DNA of 36,672 nt from Planctomycetota bacterium (GCA_021325115.1 JAJPHU010000054.1:1-36672), one strand, 5' to 3'; positions 8,431-17,650 are shown, counted from the first letter of the stretch. The notes: generated by a model not told the origin, from the letters alone. Translations and numbers: made by a program.

Positions 8431-9014
8431 CAGGCGGGGGTTGACGCCGGCTCGATCTCCAACAACGCGCACATCTCGTCGATCAACTCCTCGACGTCGA
8501 ACGGCTTGTGCAGGAACTTGTCCGCGCCGGCCAAACGCAGCTCCTGAACCTTATCCTCTTCGATCATACCGGAGATGCACAAGATACGCACGTCTTCTAA
8601 GGTGGAATCGGCACGGATGCGATGACAAACTTCCTTGCCGTTGATGTCCGGCAGCATCACGTCCAGGACGATAATGTCCGGACGATACTCCTTGACCATC
8701 AATCCGGCATCGAAGCCGTTGGAAGCGATGCGCACCTCGAAACGGCCGTCCTCCTCAAGGAACTTGTTCATCAACTCGACCAATTCCGCATCGTCGTCCA
8801 CCAGAAGCACTTTGCGTTTGCCGCTTTCCAGTGCATCGGTGGGGATGCCATTGTCTCTCATGAATTTGTAGAGGGCTTCACGCGGAATGCGCCGGAAGCG
8901 CGATCCGGGCACGCGGAACCCTTTCAACTGGCCGTTGTCGAAGCAACGGATGATGGTTTGTTGACTGACTTTGCAAATTTTGGCGGCTTCGCCGGTCGTA
9001 AAAACGGTTTTCAT
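8430..9014 (-). CDS. Response regulator with N-terminal MerR/excisionase-like HTH and C-terminal receiver
   Basis: This 194-residue protein has the reverse of the common order. Residues 1-55 form a winged HTH of the MerR/excisionase type (TTGEAAKICKVSQQTIIRCFDNGQLKGFRVPGS, here in outline). After a linker comes a CheY-like receiver with acidic D73-D75, phosphoacceptor D118 in IIVLDVMLPD, S148 and K170 in FLHKPFD. It should bind DNA through the N-terminal domain under control of phosphorylation by the HDOD kinase encoded downstream. I chose the ATG at 9014, preceded by GAAGGAC, rather than the open frame to 9038. A strong promoter lies about 270 bases upstream. Its target genes are unknown; the envelope genes further down the same strand are candidates. 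Confidence 0.88.
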   Translation of the reverse strand: MKTVFTTGEAAKICKVSQQTIIRCFDNGQLKGFRVPGSRFRRIPREALYKFMRDNGIPTDALESGKRKVLLVDDDAELVELMNKFLEEDGRFEVRIASNGFDAGLMVKEYRPDIIVLDVMLPDINGKEVCHRIRADSTLEDVRILCISGMIEEDKVQELRLAGADKFLHKPFDVEELIDEMCALLEIEPASTPA

Positions 9015-9519
9015 GCGTCCTTCATTCCTTACTGGCACACGGCCAGTCGCACGAGTGTAGCCTCAAACGGCCTCCCATCAGCCGTCCGAGACCGGGATCA
9101 TCCCTGATCTGCCTCTTGCCCACGTTCCATTCCTAGCCATCCTCGTCAGAGCAGCCACGATGCTCGCTCGTGGAAAAATCAGCCCTGAGACGTCAAAGGG
9201 GAAAACTGCGCCGGTTTGTCTATCCCACGTGCGATTGATGCCGATCAAGTGCGGAGGGGATTGCCAATCTTTCCAACAACCGCGATTATAACCAAGTTCC
9301 GGAGCGTGTCAACGCGAATCGTTCCGCACTCCTTGCTCTAAATCCTTAATTTATCCAGACTTCCTTCTACCCTGCAAAAATCATACGCAGTTGTGAAAAT
9401 TTTCGCGTCTTGGCTCCCTTCACGGTATCTTATCGGATTGCCGTATCCCCGCTCATTGCGTCCTCTCGCCAAATTGCCAAAGCAACAGAATCCGATGGCG
9501 GCACCATCGGTCCTCTTGG
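9015..9519. other. Long intergenic region with promoter and leader of the regulator gene
   Basis: No convincing gene is present in these 505 bases; a 61-codon minus-strand frame at 9338-9523 has no recognisable features. The region contains the consensus promoter at 9285-9312 and, if that promoter is used, a leader of about 260 bases before the response regulator. A small hairpin with CCACGA/TCGTGG arms lies at about 9156-9174. I recognise no riboswitch. Confidence 0.6.
9285..9312 (-). promoter_or_regulatory. Consensus sigma-70-type promoter for the response regulator
   Basis: On the minus strand TTGACA (9312-9307) and TATAAT (9290-9285) are separated by 16 bases, matching the vegetative consensus at all twelve positions. 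Transcription would run towards the HTH-REC regulator and the kinase genes behind it. Confidence 0.75.
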
Positions 9520-11328
9520 TCAATCCAAATAAACCAGCAAGACCGCCAAATCGGCCGGGCTGATGCCGCTGATGCGGCTGGCTTGACCCAGATTGAGTGG
9601 ACGGATTCGACTCAGCTTCTCACGAGCCTCGGCGCGGAGCTGCGGCACGGCGGCGTAATCGAAGTGGGCCGGGATCGGCCGCGATTCCAAACGCTGAAAG
9701 CGCTGTACCTGTTCGGCCTGCCGATGAATGTAGCCGGAATACTTCGCCTCCAGAATCACTTGCTCCAGCGCATCCGGCGGGGTCTGGAGCGCCTGCACGC
9801 CCGGACTCATGGCCACAATTTGTTCCCATTCGACCTCGGTACGGCGCAGCCATTGGGCCAACGTAGCGTTGTCGTGGCGGTGATTGTGCAGATAGTCCAC
9901 AAGTGTCGCAATGGCGAATTCCTTGCGCTGCAAACGATCCCAGGCATCCTCGCCGACCAGGCCGATGCGCCGACCGATCGGCGTCAAGCGGCGGTCGGCG
10001 TTGTCATGACGCAGCAAAAGCCGATACTCGGCGCGGCTGGTAAACATGCGATACGGCTCATCGACGCCCTTCGTTACCAGGTCGTCGATGAGGACGCCGA
10101 TATACGCCTGACTGCGATCGAGAATGAGCGGTGCCTGGCCTTTGATCTTGAGCGCGGCATTGATACCGGCCATCAATCCCTGGGCGGCGGCCTCTTCGTA
10201 GCCCGTCGTGCCGTTGATCTGGCCCGCAAAGTACAAACCCTCGACACGTTTGGTTTCCAGTGTTGGATGCAGCTGCGTCGGCGGCGCGTAGTCGTATTCG
10301 ACAGCATAGCCCCAGCGCAGCACCTCGGCGTTTTCCAGGCCGGGGATGAGGCGAAGCATGGCCTGCTGCACGTCCTTGGGCAGACTGGTAGAGATGCCGT
10401 TGCAGTAATACTCCCAGGTATTGCGGCCTTCCGGTTCGAGGAAAATCTGATGGCGGTCCTTCTCGGCAAAGCGTACAACCTTATCTTCGACTGACGGACA
10501 ATAGCGCGGCCCTCGGCTCTGGATTTGGCCGGAATACATCGGCGCGCGGTGCAGGTTGGCGCGGATGAGATCGTGGACGGCCGGATTGGTGTAAGTGATA
10601 TGGCAGTCCATCTGCGGCTGGGTGATACGCTCGGTGGCGAAACTGAACGGACGGGGATCCTCGTCGCCGGGTTGGCGTTCGGTCTTGGAGAAATCGATGG
10701 TGCGGCCATTGAGGCGACAGGGCGTGCCGGTCTTGAAGCGTGCCAGCTGGAAGCCACAGCTGGCGAGGCTGTCGCTGAGCGATTCGGACGTACCATCGCC
10801 GGCGCGTCCGCCGCGTGTCTTGGATTCGCCGGTGTGCATGATTGCCTTGAGGAACGTGCCGGTCGTCAACACCACGGCTTGGGCGCGATAGAGCGTATCG
10901 CCGCGCGCTACCACGCCGGTAACACGGTGATTTTCGAGCACCAGTCCTTCCACCATTTCTTGGCGCAGCGTCAGGTTGGGCTGCGACTCGATCCGGTGTT
11001 TCATGGTGAATTGATAGAGTTTTTTGTCCGCCTGGGCGCGCGGCGAGTGCATGGCAGGCCCTTTGGTGCGGTTGAGCATGCGAAATTGGATGGCACTGGC
11101 GTCGATCACCTTGGCCATCTCGCCACCCAAGGCATCGATCTCGCGGACGATCTGCCCTTTGGCCACGCCACCGATGGCGGGGTTGCAACTCATTTGCGCC
11201 ACGGTATCGGCGCTCATGGTCAACAGCGCCGTGCGCAATCCGAGCCGGGCGGCAGCCAGGGCCGCTTCGGCGCCGGCATGTCCGGCGCCAACAACAACCA
11301 CGTCAAAATCGTAGGTCAACGTAAACAT
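9520..11328 (-). CDS. mnmG: tRNA uridine-5-carboxymethylaminomethyl modification enzyme MnmG (GidA)
   Basis: This 602-residue protein is collinear with MnmG. The FAD dinucleotide-binding motif [13 protein letters not shown] is near residue 12, followed by [35 protein letters not shown], the GTFL and [12 protein letters not shown] segments, and a helical C-terminal domain ending [31 protein letters not shown] in outline. With MnmE it makes the 5-carboxymethylaminomethyl group at the wobble uridine of certain tRNAs, using FAD, NADH and folate, in the cytoplasm. The length is typical. The start at 11328 ([14 protein letters not shown]) is the normal N-terminus. MnmE and RsmG, often its neighbours, are not next to it. 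It lies 50 bases downstream of the transaldolase gene on the same strand, with a strong hairpin between them. Confidence 0.97.
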   Translation of the reverse strand: MFTLTYDFDVVVVGAGHAGAEAALAAARLGLRTALLTMSADTVAQMSCNPAIGGVAKGQIVREIDALGGEMAKVIDASAIQFRMLNRTKGPAMHSPRAQADKKLYQFTMKHRIESQPNLTLRQEMVEGLVLENHRVTGVVARGDTLYRAQAVVLTTGTFLKAIMHTGESKTRGGRAGDGTSESLSDSLASCGFQLARFKTGTPCRLNGRTIDFSKTERQPGDEDPRPFSFATERITQPQMDCHITYTNPAVHDLIRANLHRAPMYSGQIQSRGPRYCPSVEDKVVRFAEKDRHQIFLEPEGRNTWEYYCNGISTSLPKDVQQAMLRLIPGLENAEVLRWGYAVEYDYAPPTQLHPTLETKRVEGLYFAGQINGTTGYEEAAAQGLMAGINAALKIKGQAPLILDRSQAYIGVLIDDLVTKGVDEPYRMFTSRAEYRLLLRHDNADRRLTPIGRRIGLVGEDAWDRLQRKEFAIATLVDYLHNHRHDNATLAQWLRRTEVEWEQIVAMSPGVQALQTPPDALEQVILEAKYSGYIHRQAEQVQRFQRLESRPIPAHFDYAAVPQLRAEAREKLSRIRPLNLGQASRISGISPADLAVLLVYLD

Positions 11329-11333
11329 GGCTC

Positions 11334-11382
11334 TTAGATGGTTGGGTGGTTAAGTAGTTACTTGAACCACCCAACCATCTAA
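11334..11382 (-). terminator. 18-bp hairpin between tal and mnmG
   Basis: TTAGATGGTTGGGTGGTT at 11334-11351 is perfectly inverted at 11365-11382, and the 13-base loop can pair further (AAGTA with TACTT). It overlaps the stop codon of the transaldolase gene and ends just before mnmG. There is no clear T run, so it may act as a terminator, a processing site or simply a repeat. Confidence 0.5.
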
Positions 11383-12473
11383 CCACCTAACGAAGCCCGT
11401 TTTTCGGCGATCAGCTTCAGCAGGGCCTTCTGCGGATCGGCGAACTTTTTCAGCCCCTCTTCCATGAGCGTTTCTTCCAGGTGCTTCATGTTCACCTTTT
11501 CATCGATTTCTTTCAGCACCTCGGGCGGCGGCATTTTATCCACCTGACGCGTGAAGAGACGGCCGCTCTCTTGCACGGCGTGATTGGTGGCCGGAGGGTT
11601 GGTCTCAATGCCGTCGCCCGCGAACGCTTCCACGTACTTCCACGGTGGATCACCCGCTTTCTTGACCCCGGTGCTGGCGAAGACAATTTCTTGTTTCAAA
11701 GGTAGCCGCTTGTCGGCCCAAAATTGCTGATTGAGCTTCCAAATACGCTTGGCATTGACAATACCGACCTGCCCCTGAGCGGCCGGCGACAGGGAGGGGA
11801 CATGCTTCTCCGTATACACGTCGAGACGGCTGACGAAGATACTGTAGACCGACTTGAACGGTCTAACGTCCGCCCCGCTGCGCTCTGCTGGGGGAGTCAA
11901 GCCGCCGGGCCGCCGCTGGGCGCCGCGCCAGATAGCATCGCGGGCTGCGTGATATTGGTCCTCGCTAAAGATCAGGGTCACATTGAGCGTGACGCCAGCT
12001 GCCGCCAGTTCTTCCAGGGTGCTCAGTCCAGCCGGCGTGGCCGGCACCTTGATCATGCGGTTTTTGTGCCCCTGGCTCCATTTCTTGCCCAGCTCGAGGT
12101 AGCGCGCTTTCCGCTCCTGGTGCGATAAACGAGATGAGGCATCGTCGATGAGCGGGTCCAGCTCGAAGCTGACGTAGCCATCATCGCCCTTGGTTTCTTC
12201 CCAGACCGGCAGAAATACTTGCTGGGCTTCGCGGACCAGATGATCGGTCAGCTGCCAGGCTAACGATTCATCGCTGTGCCCCTCACGGATGAGCTGCCGC
12301 AGCCAATCATCGAAGCGTCCTGTCTTGATCAGGTCGGCAATGATGATTGGATTGGAGGTGGCGCCTGTGGCGCCGAAGGCGCGATTGGCCTTCACCTCCT
12401 CGGGATCTACGGAATCCAGCCACAGTTTCGTCCCGGTAGCGATCAGCGATTGCAACGGGGTAAGCTCAGCCAT
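11379..12473 (-). CDS. tal: Transaldolase
   Basis: This 364-residue protein is a transaldolase, which transfers a dihydroxyacetone unit between sugar phosphates in the non-oxidative pentose phosphate pathway. The N-terminal WLDSV carries the conserved Asp (D20). GATSNPIII follows, then K142 in [10 protein letters not shown] is the Schiff-base lysine, and TLNVTLIFS and FVSRLD complete the barrel motifs. The start at 12473 is preceded by GGGAG. Residues about 184-207 (around [16 protein letters not shown]) look like an insertion between the strand after [13 protein letters not shown] and [11 protein letters not shown]; the underlying DNA shares a GTCAA-centred core with an insertion in the carboxypeptidase gene next door. 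It is divergent from that gene. Confidence 0.9.
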   Translation of the reverse strand: MAELTPLQSLIATGTKLWLDSVDPEEVKANRAFGATGATSNPIIIADLIKTGRFDDWLRQLIREGHSDESLAWQLTDHLVREAQQVFLPVWEETKGDDGYVSFELDPLIDDASSRLSHQERKARYLELGKKWSQGHKNRMIKVPATPAGLSTLEELAAAGVTLNVTLIFSEDQYHAARDAIWRGAQRRPGGLTPPAERSGADVRPFKSVYSIFVSRLDVYTEKHVPSLSPAAQGQVGIVNAKRIWKLNQQFWADKRLPLKQEIVFASTGVKKAGDPPWKYVEAFAGDGIETNPPATNHAVQESGRLFTRQVDKMPPPEVLKEIDEKVNMKHLEETLMEEGLKKFADPQKALLKLIAEKRASLGG

Positions 12474-12517
12474 AAACTTGCTCCCAACTAGGAGGTTGCG
12501 AGGCGATACTATTGTGT

Positions 12518-12546
12518 ATTATAGACACGGAGCTGAATCAACAAAC
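12518..12546 (-). promoter_or_regulatory. Possible promoter for tal
   Basis: On the minus strand a perfect TATAAT (12523-12518) lies 45 bases upstream of the tal start, with only a weak GTTTGT at the -35 position (17-base spacing). The same short divergent region must also serve the carboxypeptidase gene on the other strand. Confidence 0.4.
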
Positions 12547-12570
12547 CATGTAAAAGCAGGTGCCACGGCC

Positions 12571-14175
12571 ATGTCCCGTCCATCTCTTCGCTTTTCCATA
12601 AGTCTGACGGTCCTGGTGTTCGCTCTGGCTGCGCTGCAGGCCGAAGAGAACAAGACCCCACCCAAAGAGGCGGCCGAGCGTTCCGCCGATGGTGGCAAGG
12701 ACACGCTAAAAACAACGAGGCATAACATCGCCATTGGTGGCCTCAAGTTCGATTACGAGGCAAGTGCTGGTACGCTGGTGGTACAAGAAGAGGATGCCAA
12801 GCACAAGGCCAACGTATTCTTCGTCGCTTATACCAAATGCCTGGGCAAGGGGGAGGACCGATCGCGGCGGCCGATCGCTTTCGCCTTCAACGGCGGACCT
12901 GGCTCGTCTTCGGTCTGGCTGCACCTGGGTCTGCTCGGTCCCAAGCGCGTTGATCTCAGCCCAGAGCGGGGGGTGTCAACTCCTCGAGAATCGGCGCCAT
13001 TGGGGGGATTGACGCCCTCCACTCAGGTAGCCCCCCCCTATCGACTGGTGGACAACGAGGCGAGTTTGCTCGATTGCACCGATCTGGTACTCATCGATCC
13101 AGTGACGACCGGCTACAGTCGGGCCGAGCCGGCCGATGACGCCAAGCAGTTCCACGGCGTCACTCAAGATGTTCGCTCGGTGGCCGAATTCATCCGTCTG
13201 TACGTGACCAAGTTTTGCCGTTGGGACTCGCCGAAATATCTGATCGGCGAAAGCTACGGCACTACGCGCGCTGCCGGCTTGGCCGAGCACCTGCAAAACC
13301 ATCTTGGCATGAACCTCAACGGCATCATTCTCATCTCCACCGTACTGAATTTCCAGACCGTCCGCTTTGACGACGGCAACGACCTGCCTTATCCTCTTTT
13401 CCTGCCTACCTACACGGCGACAGCCTGGTATCACAAGAAATTGGTCCCGGAGTTGTTGGCCGACCGGCAGAAAACGCTGGAAGAAGTTGAAAAATTCGCC
13501 CTGGGCGAGTACACGCTGGCGCTGATGAAAGGTAGCGCCTTGACGGCTGAGGAACGCCAGTGCCTTGCCCGTAAGCTGGCCCGCTATACGGGCCTCTCGG
13601 AAGAGTACGTGCGCCATGCCAATCTGCGTATCGAAATTCACCGCTTCCTCAAGCAGCTGCTGCGCAGCACGCACCAAATCATCGGGCGCTATGATAGTCG
13701 TTTCGTCGGCAACGACGGTGATGCTGCCGCGGAATACGCTAGCTTTGATCCCAGCTATGCAGCCGTACAGGGGCCGTATACTGCCCTGATGCAAGAATAT
13801 CTGGCAAAAGACCTCCAATATGTCCGTGAATTGCCCTATCGCATTTTGACCAGTCGGGTGCAGCCGTGGGATTACGGACAAGCGAAGAATCGCTATCTAA
13901 ACGTGGCGCCGTCGCTGCGCGAAGCGCTGGCACGGAACCCCGGTTTGCGCGTTTTTGTGGCCAACGGCTACTACGATCTGGCCACGCCGTATCTGGCCAC
14001 GCGCTATACCTTCGACCACCTCGATCTCGACGGCGACATGAATAAGCGCGTGTGCATGTATTATTACGATGCCGGACATATGATGTACATCGACAAGAAA
14101 TCCCTGCACAAACTGCGCAAAGATCTTGCCGCTTTTTTCCAGGGCAGCACACCCGTGCAACCGGCGTCACGCTGA
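12571..14175 (+). CDS. Secreted S10-family serine carboxypeptidase-like protein
   Basis: This 534-residue protein starts with a signal peptide (MSRPSLRFSISLTVLVFALAAL) ending near ALQAEE. The fold is that of S10 serine carboxypeptidases: oxyanion loop AFNGGPGSSSVWLHLG, nucleophile S228 in GESYGTTRA, D469 in NGYYDLATP and H503 in DAGHMMY, plus LLIDP-like motif DLVLIDPVTTGYS. It should remove C-terminal residues from peptides outside the cytoplasm. The frame is open upstream to 12289 across the divergent tal gene, but the ATG at 12571 after AGGTG gives the signal peptide. A stretch of about 20 residues after GPKRVDLSPE (12965-13030) is not expected in the family and is encoded by an imperfect palindrome. 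Confidence 0.9.
   Translation: MSRPSLRFSISLTVLVFALAALQAEENKTPPKEAAERSADGGKDTLKTTRHNIAIGGLKFDYEASAGTLVVQEEDAKHKANVFFVAYTKCLGKGEDRSRRPIAFAFNGGPGSSSVWLHLGLLGPKRVDLSPERGVSTPRESAPLGGLTPSTQVAPPYRLVDNEASLLDCTDLVLIDPVTTGYSRAEPADDAKQFHGVTQDVRSVAEFIRLYVTKFCRWDSPKYLIGESYGTTRAAGLAEHLQNHLGMNLNGIILISTVLNFQTVRFDDGNDLPYPLFLPTYTATAWYHKKLVPELLADRQKTLEEVEKFALGEYTLALMKGSALTAEERQCLARKLARYTGLSEEYVRHANLRIEIHRFLKQLLRSTHQIIGRYDSRFVGNDGDAAAEYASFDPSYAAVQGPYTALMQEYLAKDLQYVRELPYRILTSRVQPWDYGQAKNRYLNVAPSLREALARNPGLRVFVANGYYDLATPYLATRYTFDHLDLDGDMNKRVCMYYYDAGHMMYIDKKSLHKLRKDLAAFFQGSTPVQPASR
12968..13020. repeat. Imperfect palindrome inside the carboxypeptidase gene
   Basis: GGGGTGTCAACTCC near 12968 and the inverse of GGATTGACGCCCTCC near 13006 form an imperfect inverted repeat read in frame within the S10 gene. 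The arms share a GTCAA core with GGGGGAGTCAAGCC at about 11892-11905 inside the transaldolase gene. It adds a Gly/Pro/Thr-rich surface loop. Confidence 0.5.
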
Positions 14176-14189
14176 CTAACTTATGATAT

Positions 14190-14241
14190 AGGGCACACGG
14201 GCAACCTGTCCGAAGCAATCAACACGCTGCCCGTGTGCCCT
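14190..14241. terminator. Hairpin between convergent genes (GGGCACACG repeat family)
   Basis: AGGGCACACGGGCA (14190-14203) is perfectly inverted at 14228-14241 with a 24-base loop. It lies exactly between the convergent stops of the carboxypeptidase and PQQ-like genes, so it is well placed as a two-way terminator. The core AGGGCACACG/CGTGTGCCCT is shared with the 51-base palindrome in the ribosomal operon (25745-25795). Confidence 0.6.
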
Positions 14242-14257
14242 GCAAAAGGGAACGAGA

Positions 14258-15544
14258 TTACTTCCGTTGCTCAATCGCATAAAGTGCCTTGAAGCCACGC
14301 AGATAAATGCGCCCAGCGGCGATAGCTGGCGAGGCCGAGATATCATCGTTCATGCGATTGACCGCCAGCAACTCGAATTTCGGGCCGGCCTTGACGACAC
14401 TGACGACACCGTCGCGGGCTGTCAGGTAAATCTTGCCGTCGGCATAGACCGGCGAGGCGCGATAACGCTGCTTGTGCAAACTCTCCATGTACAGTTGCTC
14501 GCCCGTCTTGGCATCCAGGCAAATCAAGACGCCATCCTCGCGGCACAGATAAACCAACCCCTGATACACCAAAGGCGATGGCACATCCGGCGTGTTGCTG
14601 GGTCTGCGCCACTGTTCGCTGGAGCTGCCGGCGCGAATGATGCCTTCGGCTGATGGCTTCACGCCGATCACCGGACCTCTCTTGGCTGTCGGTATGACAA
14701 TCAGGTCGGCCGTTGTTACCGGCGAAGCGACAAAGCGAAGGGTCCGATTGTAACGGTCCTTGGGATTGAGATCGCCGAGCCGCCAGATTTCCGCGCCGTT
14801 GTCGAGACGGTGAGCGATGGCATAATCGCATCCATGTGTAATGAGATACGCTTTGTCGCCATTGTGCCAGATAACTGGCGAGGCATAAGATTGTTCACAC
14901 TCGGCCACGGCATCGCTTGTTCGCTTCACCTGCCATACCGTCTCGCCGCTGTTCTTATCGAGTGCGATCACGTAGGCGCCGCCGGAGTGGAGGAGTTGCA
15001 AATAGAGCCGATCACCGTACAAGAGCGGCGTGGTATGCATGCCGTATTGAATTTGAAACTTTCCGTATCTCTCTTGGGCGTTGAACTTCCACACTTCCTT
15101 GCCCTCGAAATCGAAGCAGGCGAAGTCACCGGAGCCGACGAAGGCCCAGACGTGTTTGCCATCAGTGCTGGGTGAGGGTGAAGCGCCGTTACCTTCATGG
15201 ATCATTCGATGGCGGAAACGGTCTTTGCCGAGTTGGCGTCTCCACAATTCCTTACCTTGGGTACTGACACACAGAAGCCAGAGGTCGTTCTTGGCATCCG
15301 CGCTGGTCAGAAAAATGCGCTGGCCCCAGACGATCGGCGTCGAGCCCCCCATGCCTGGCAGCGGCAAGCTCCAGGCGCAGTTCTCCGTCGTGCTCCAGCG
15401 CGTCGGCAGGTTGGTTTCTGGACTAATGCCGTCGCCGGTAGGCCCGCGCCACTGCGGCCAATTCTCGGCACAAACGAAACTGGCCAGGGAAAGAGTCAAC
15501 AGGCAAGCGCTGTACAAGGAGCGAGCGAAAGGAAAATATACCAT
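14258..15544 (-). CDS. Secreted PQQ-like beta-propeller repeat protein
   Basis: This 428-residue protein begins with a signal peptide (MVYFPFARSLYSACLLTLSL) cleaved near VCA, followed at once by ENWPQWRGPTGDG, a hallmark of a large planctomycete family. The body consists of repeated blades such as LICLDAKTGEQLYME and VIALDKNSGETVWQV, with the alternating DxxTG...W pattern of PQQ-type eight-bladed propellers. It probably has a structural or binding role outside the cytoplasm; a bound PQQ is not established. The frame is open to 16030, but the ATG at 15544 after GAGGTGAT fits the signal peptide and avoids overlapping the divergent CotH gene. The two genes share a 93-base start region. Confidence 0.88.
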   Translation of the reverse strand: MVYFPFARSLYSACLLTLSLASFVCAENWPQWRGPTGDGISPETNLPTRWSTTENCAWSLPLPGMGGSTPIVWGQRIFLTSADAKNDLWLLCVSTQGKELWRRQLGKDRFRHRMIHEGNGASPSPSTDGKHVWAFVGSGDFACFDFEGKEVWKFNAQERYGKFQIQYGMHTTPLLYGDRLYLQLLHSGGAYVIALDKNSGETVWQVKRTSDAVAECEQSYASPVIWHNGDKAYLITHGCDYAIAHRLDNGAEIWRLGDLNPKDRYNRTLRFVASPVTTADLIVIPTAKRGPVIGVKPSAEGIIRAGSSSEQWRRPSNTPDVPSPLVYQGLVYLCREDGVLICLDAKTGEQLYMESLHKQRYRASPVYADGKIYLTARDGVVSVVKAGPKFELLAVNRMNDDISASPAIAAGRIYLRGFKALYAIEQRK

Positions 15545-15562
15545 GGCAGGATCACCTCGAAT

Positions 15563-15590
15563 CCGTTGTCCGTTGTCCGTTGTCCGTTGT
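15563..15590. repeat. Four tandem CCGTTGT heptamers in a divergent promoter region
   Basis: Four perfect copies of CCGTTGT lie end to end between the divergent starts of the PQQ-like and CotH genes. They are followed by a partly inverted stretch with GGGCAACTGACAACCGATAA. The array may affect promoter spacing or bind a protein; it also resembles arms of imperfect palindromes elsewhere in the window. Confidence 0.85.
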
Positions 15591-15637
15591 AATCTGATAA
15601 CGGGCAACTGACAACCGATAACCGCTGGAGGGCCGCC

Positions 15638-17650
15638 ATGTTCCGCCTCCGAATTGCAACTTGGCTGATCCTTTCCTTGCTGGCGCTGCGAGCTGAGGGA
15701 ACGGCGTCGGCTGCTGTCGTCATCAACGAAATCCTGTATCACGCTCCTGATGACCTTGATGACCTGCAATTCCTGGAACTGCATAACCCGGGCGCCGGGG
15801 AGGTTGATCTCAGCGGCTGGAAAATCGGCGGCGCGGTGGCCTATGAGTTCCCGCGCGGAACGAAGATCGCGGCGAACGGCTTTCTCGTCGTTTGTAAAAA
15901 TCGGCTGCTTTTCAAGCGCTACTACGGCTTCGATGCGGCCGGCACCTTCACCGGCTCTCTCAAGCGTAGCAAGGGACGCCTCTCGCTGGTCAACGCTGCG
16001 GGCCGCATAGTCGATAGCGTGAAATACCATAGCCGGGCGCCGTGGCCGCTGGCGGCCGATGGCTATTCCTCATCGCTGGAACGCATCTGTCCGACCGCGC
16101 CGGCAGAAGGTCCGGAAAACTGGGCGCCGTCACCGTTGCCTGATGCCGGCCGCAAGCCGGGCGGCACTCCCGGGGCCAAGAATGCCAACTATGCCGCCCA
16201 TCTGCCGCCGATTGTCCGCAACGTGACTTACTATCCCACCCATGCCTCGCCGCAAGATGAGGTTCGCGTCGAGGCCGAGGTGCATTCCAATGAAGAACTG
16301 CGCGCGGTTGAACTGCGTTACCGCCTGGCCGGAACCGGCTACGAAAGGGCGGAAACGACGGTGCCGATGACAAAGAGGGCCGGAGGCCGCTATGCGGCAA
16401 GCATTCCCCCCCAGAAGGCTGGACAGGTCCTCCGCTTTCGCCTCCGCGCCGTGGATGCCAAAAACAACGAGCGCTTCGTCCCCAGCCCTCAGGACGTGAG
16501 GCCGGCATTCTCGGTTTACGTCCATGATATGTTTCCGCCCAGCAAAATTCCCCTGGCTTACATCCTCAATATCGGAGCGCCGGGGCAGGCGCCGCGTGGT
16601 CGGGCGGCCTTCGTCTACGTCCGTCCTCAAAGTAGTGAGCCAGAGCTGTTCGACTTCATTAATGTCACGCCGCGCAATGCTGGCCGCAAAGTCCGGCTGC
16701 ACAAAGACCACACCCTCGACGGCATGACGGTCCTAAATCTGATTTACGAGTATATGGATCGTTTCGTCCTGGCTGAGCCGATGGCCTACGAGGTTTATCG
16801 CAAGGCTGGCAACGCCGCTCCGCGCACCGACTTTGTGCGTACCTGGGTCGATGGCCGACTCATCGGTTTTCAGCTCCTCATCGAGCAGCCTAACAGTGCT
16901 TTTCTACGCCATAACAAGCTCAAGGGCGGTGGCAACCTTTACAAGTGCCTGTGGTATGGCGGCAACGTCGTTGGCACCCATGAAAAGAAAACCCATATCC
17001 ATGAAGGCCACGACGACATCGTTCAGCTCGTCGATCAGCTCAACAAGACCAAGGGCGACGAGCAGTGGAAAGTCATCAAGAAAAACTTCGACGTGGAACA
17101 GGTCATCAACTATTTCGCAGTCAACATGGTGCTGTCGCATTGGGACGGCTTCTTCAACAATTACTTTACGTATCACGACGTGCATGGCACTGGCAAATGG
17201 ACCCTGTACCCCTGGGATCAGGACAAGACATGGGGGTTTCACGATGGCATTCAAGGCTACGACATCTTCTTCGATATGCCGTTGACATTCGGTATGGCCG
17301 GTGATATGCCGCGCGGCCCCTGGTGGCGTCCGGGCGGTTATTTCTCTAAACCGCTCTTGGCCAATCCACGTTTCCGCAAGCTGTTTTTGGCCCGAACCAA
17401 AGAATTGCTGGAGAAAGTGTACACCGAAGAGTTGTTTTTCCCACTCATCCAAGAGATGGGTACACGCCTGGAGGGAGAAGTCCAAATTCGCGCCAAGCTG
17501 CAAGGGCAAGACGCCAGGCAAGCCGTCGCACATCTGCACCGCAATCTCGATACGCTGCGTCGGCACCTGACGAAACGACGGCAATTTCTACTGGCCCAAG
17601 AAGAGATCAAGAAAGCCGGCCAATTCGATCGCTCCGAGCTGAAGGATTGA
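15638..17650 (+). CDS. Secreted lamin-tail domain plus CotH kinase-like protein
   Basis: This 670-residue protein has a signal peptide ending near GTASA, then a lamin-tail (LTD) domain at about 24-135 (VVINEILYHAP, LQFLELHNPGAGEVDLSGWKI), an Ig/Fn3-like middle (about 185-290) and a CotH domain at about 300-600. CotH shares the protein-kinase fold; in spore coats CotH phosphorylates coat proteins. The expected motifs are present: RLHKDHT, IEQPNSAFLRHNK, a catalytic-loop-like HWDGFFNNYF with D503 and N508, and a metal-binding WDQDKTWG with D527 and D529. It may therefore phosphorylate envelope proteins outside the cytoplasm. The ATG at 15638 has GGAGG eight bases upstream. A VTC-domain gene and a DUF4956 gene follow on the same strand, a grouping also known in other bacteria. 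Its substrate is unknown. Confidence 0.88.
   Translation: MFRLRIATWLILSLLALRAEGTASAAVVINEILYHAPDDLDDLQFLELHNPGAGEVDLSGWKIGGAVAYEFPRGTKIAANGFLVVCKNRLLFKRYYGFDAAGTFTGSLKRSKGRLSLVNAAGRIVDSVKYHSRAPWPLAADGYSSSLERICPTAPAEGPENWAPSPLPDAGRKPGGTPGAKNANYAAHLPPIVRNVTYYPTHASPQDEVRVEAEVHSNEELRAVELRYRLAGTGYERAETTVPMTKRAGGRYAASIPPQKAGQVLRFRLRAVDAKNNERFVPSPQDVRPAFSVYVHDMFPPSKIPLAYILNIGAPGQAPRGRAAFVYVRPQSSEPELFDFINVTPRNAGRKVRLHKDHTLDGMTVLNLIYEYMDRFVLAEPMAYEVYRKAGNAAPRTDFVRTWVDGRLIGFQLLIEQPNSAFLRHNKLKGGGNLYKCLWYGGNVVGTHEKKTHIHEGHDDIVQLVDQLNKTKGDEQWKVIKKNFDVEQVINYFAVNMVLSHWDGFFNNYFTYHDVHGTGKWTLYPWDQDKTWGFHDGIQGYDIFFDMPLTFGMAGDMPRGPWWRPGGYFSKPLLANPRFRKLFLARTKELLEKVYTEELFFPLIQEMGTRLEGEVQIRAKLQGQDARQAVAHLHRNLDTLRRHLTKRRQFLLAQEEIKKAGQFDRSELKD

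Noticed and set aside
9338..9523. 61-codon minus-strand open frame upstream of the regulator promoter
   Set aside because: No ribosome binding site or domain, and it runs across the end of mnmG; more likely chance.
12976..13881. 301-codon minus-strand open frame
   Set aside because: It is antisense to the carboxypeptidase gene, which has signal peptide and full catalytic triad.
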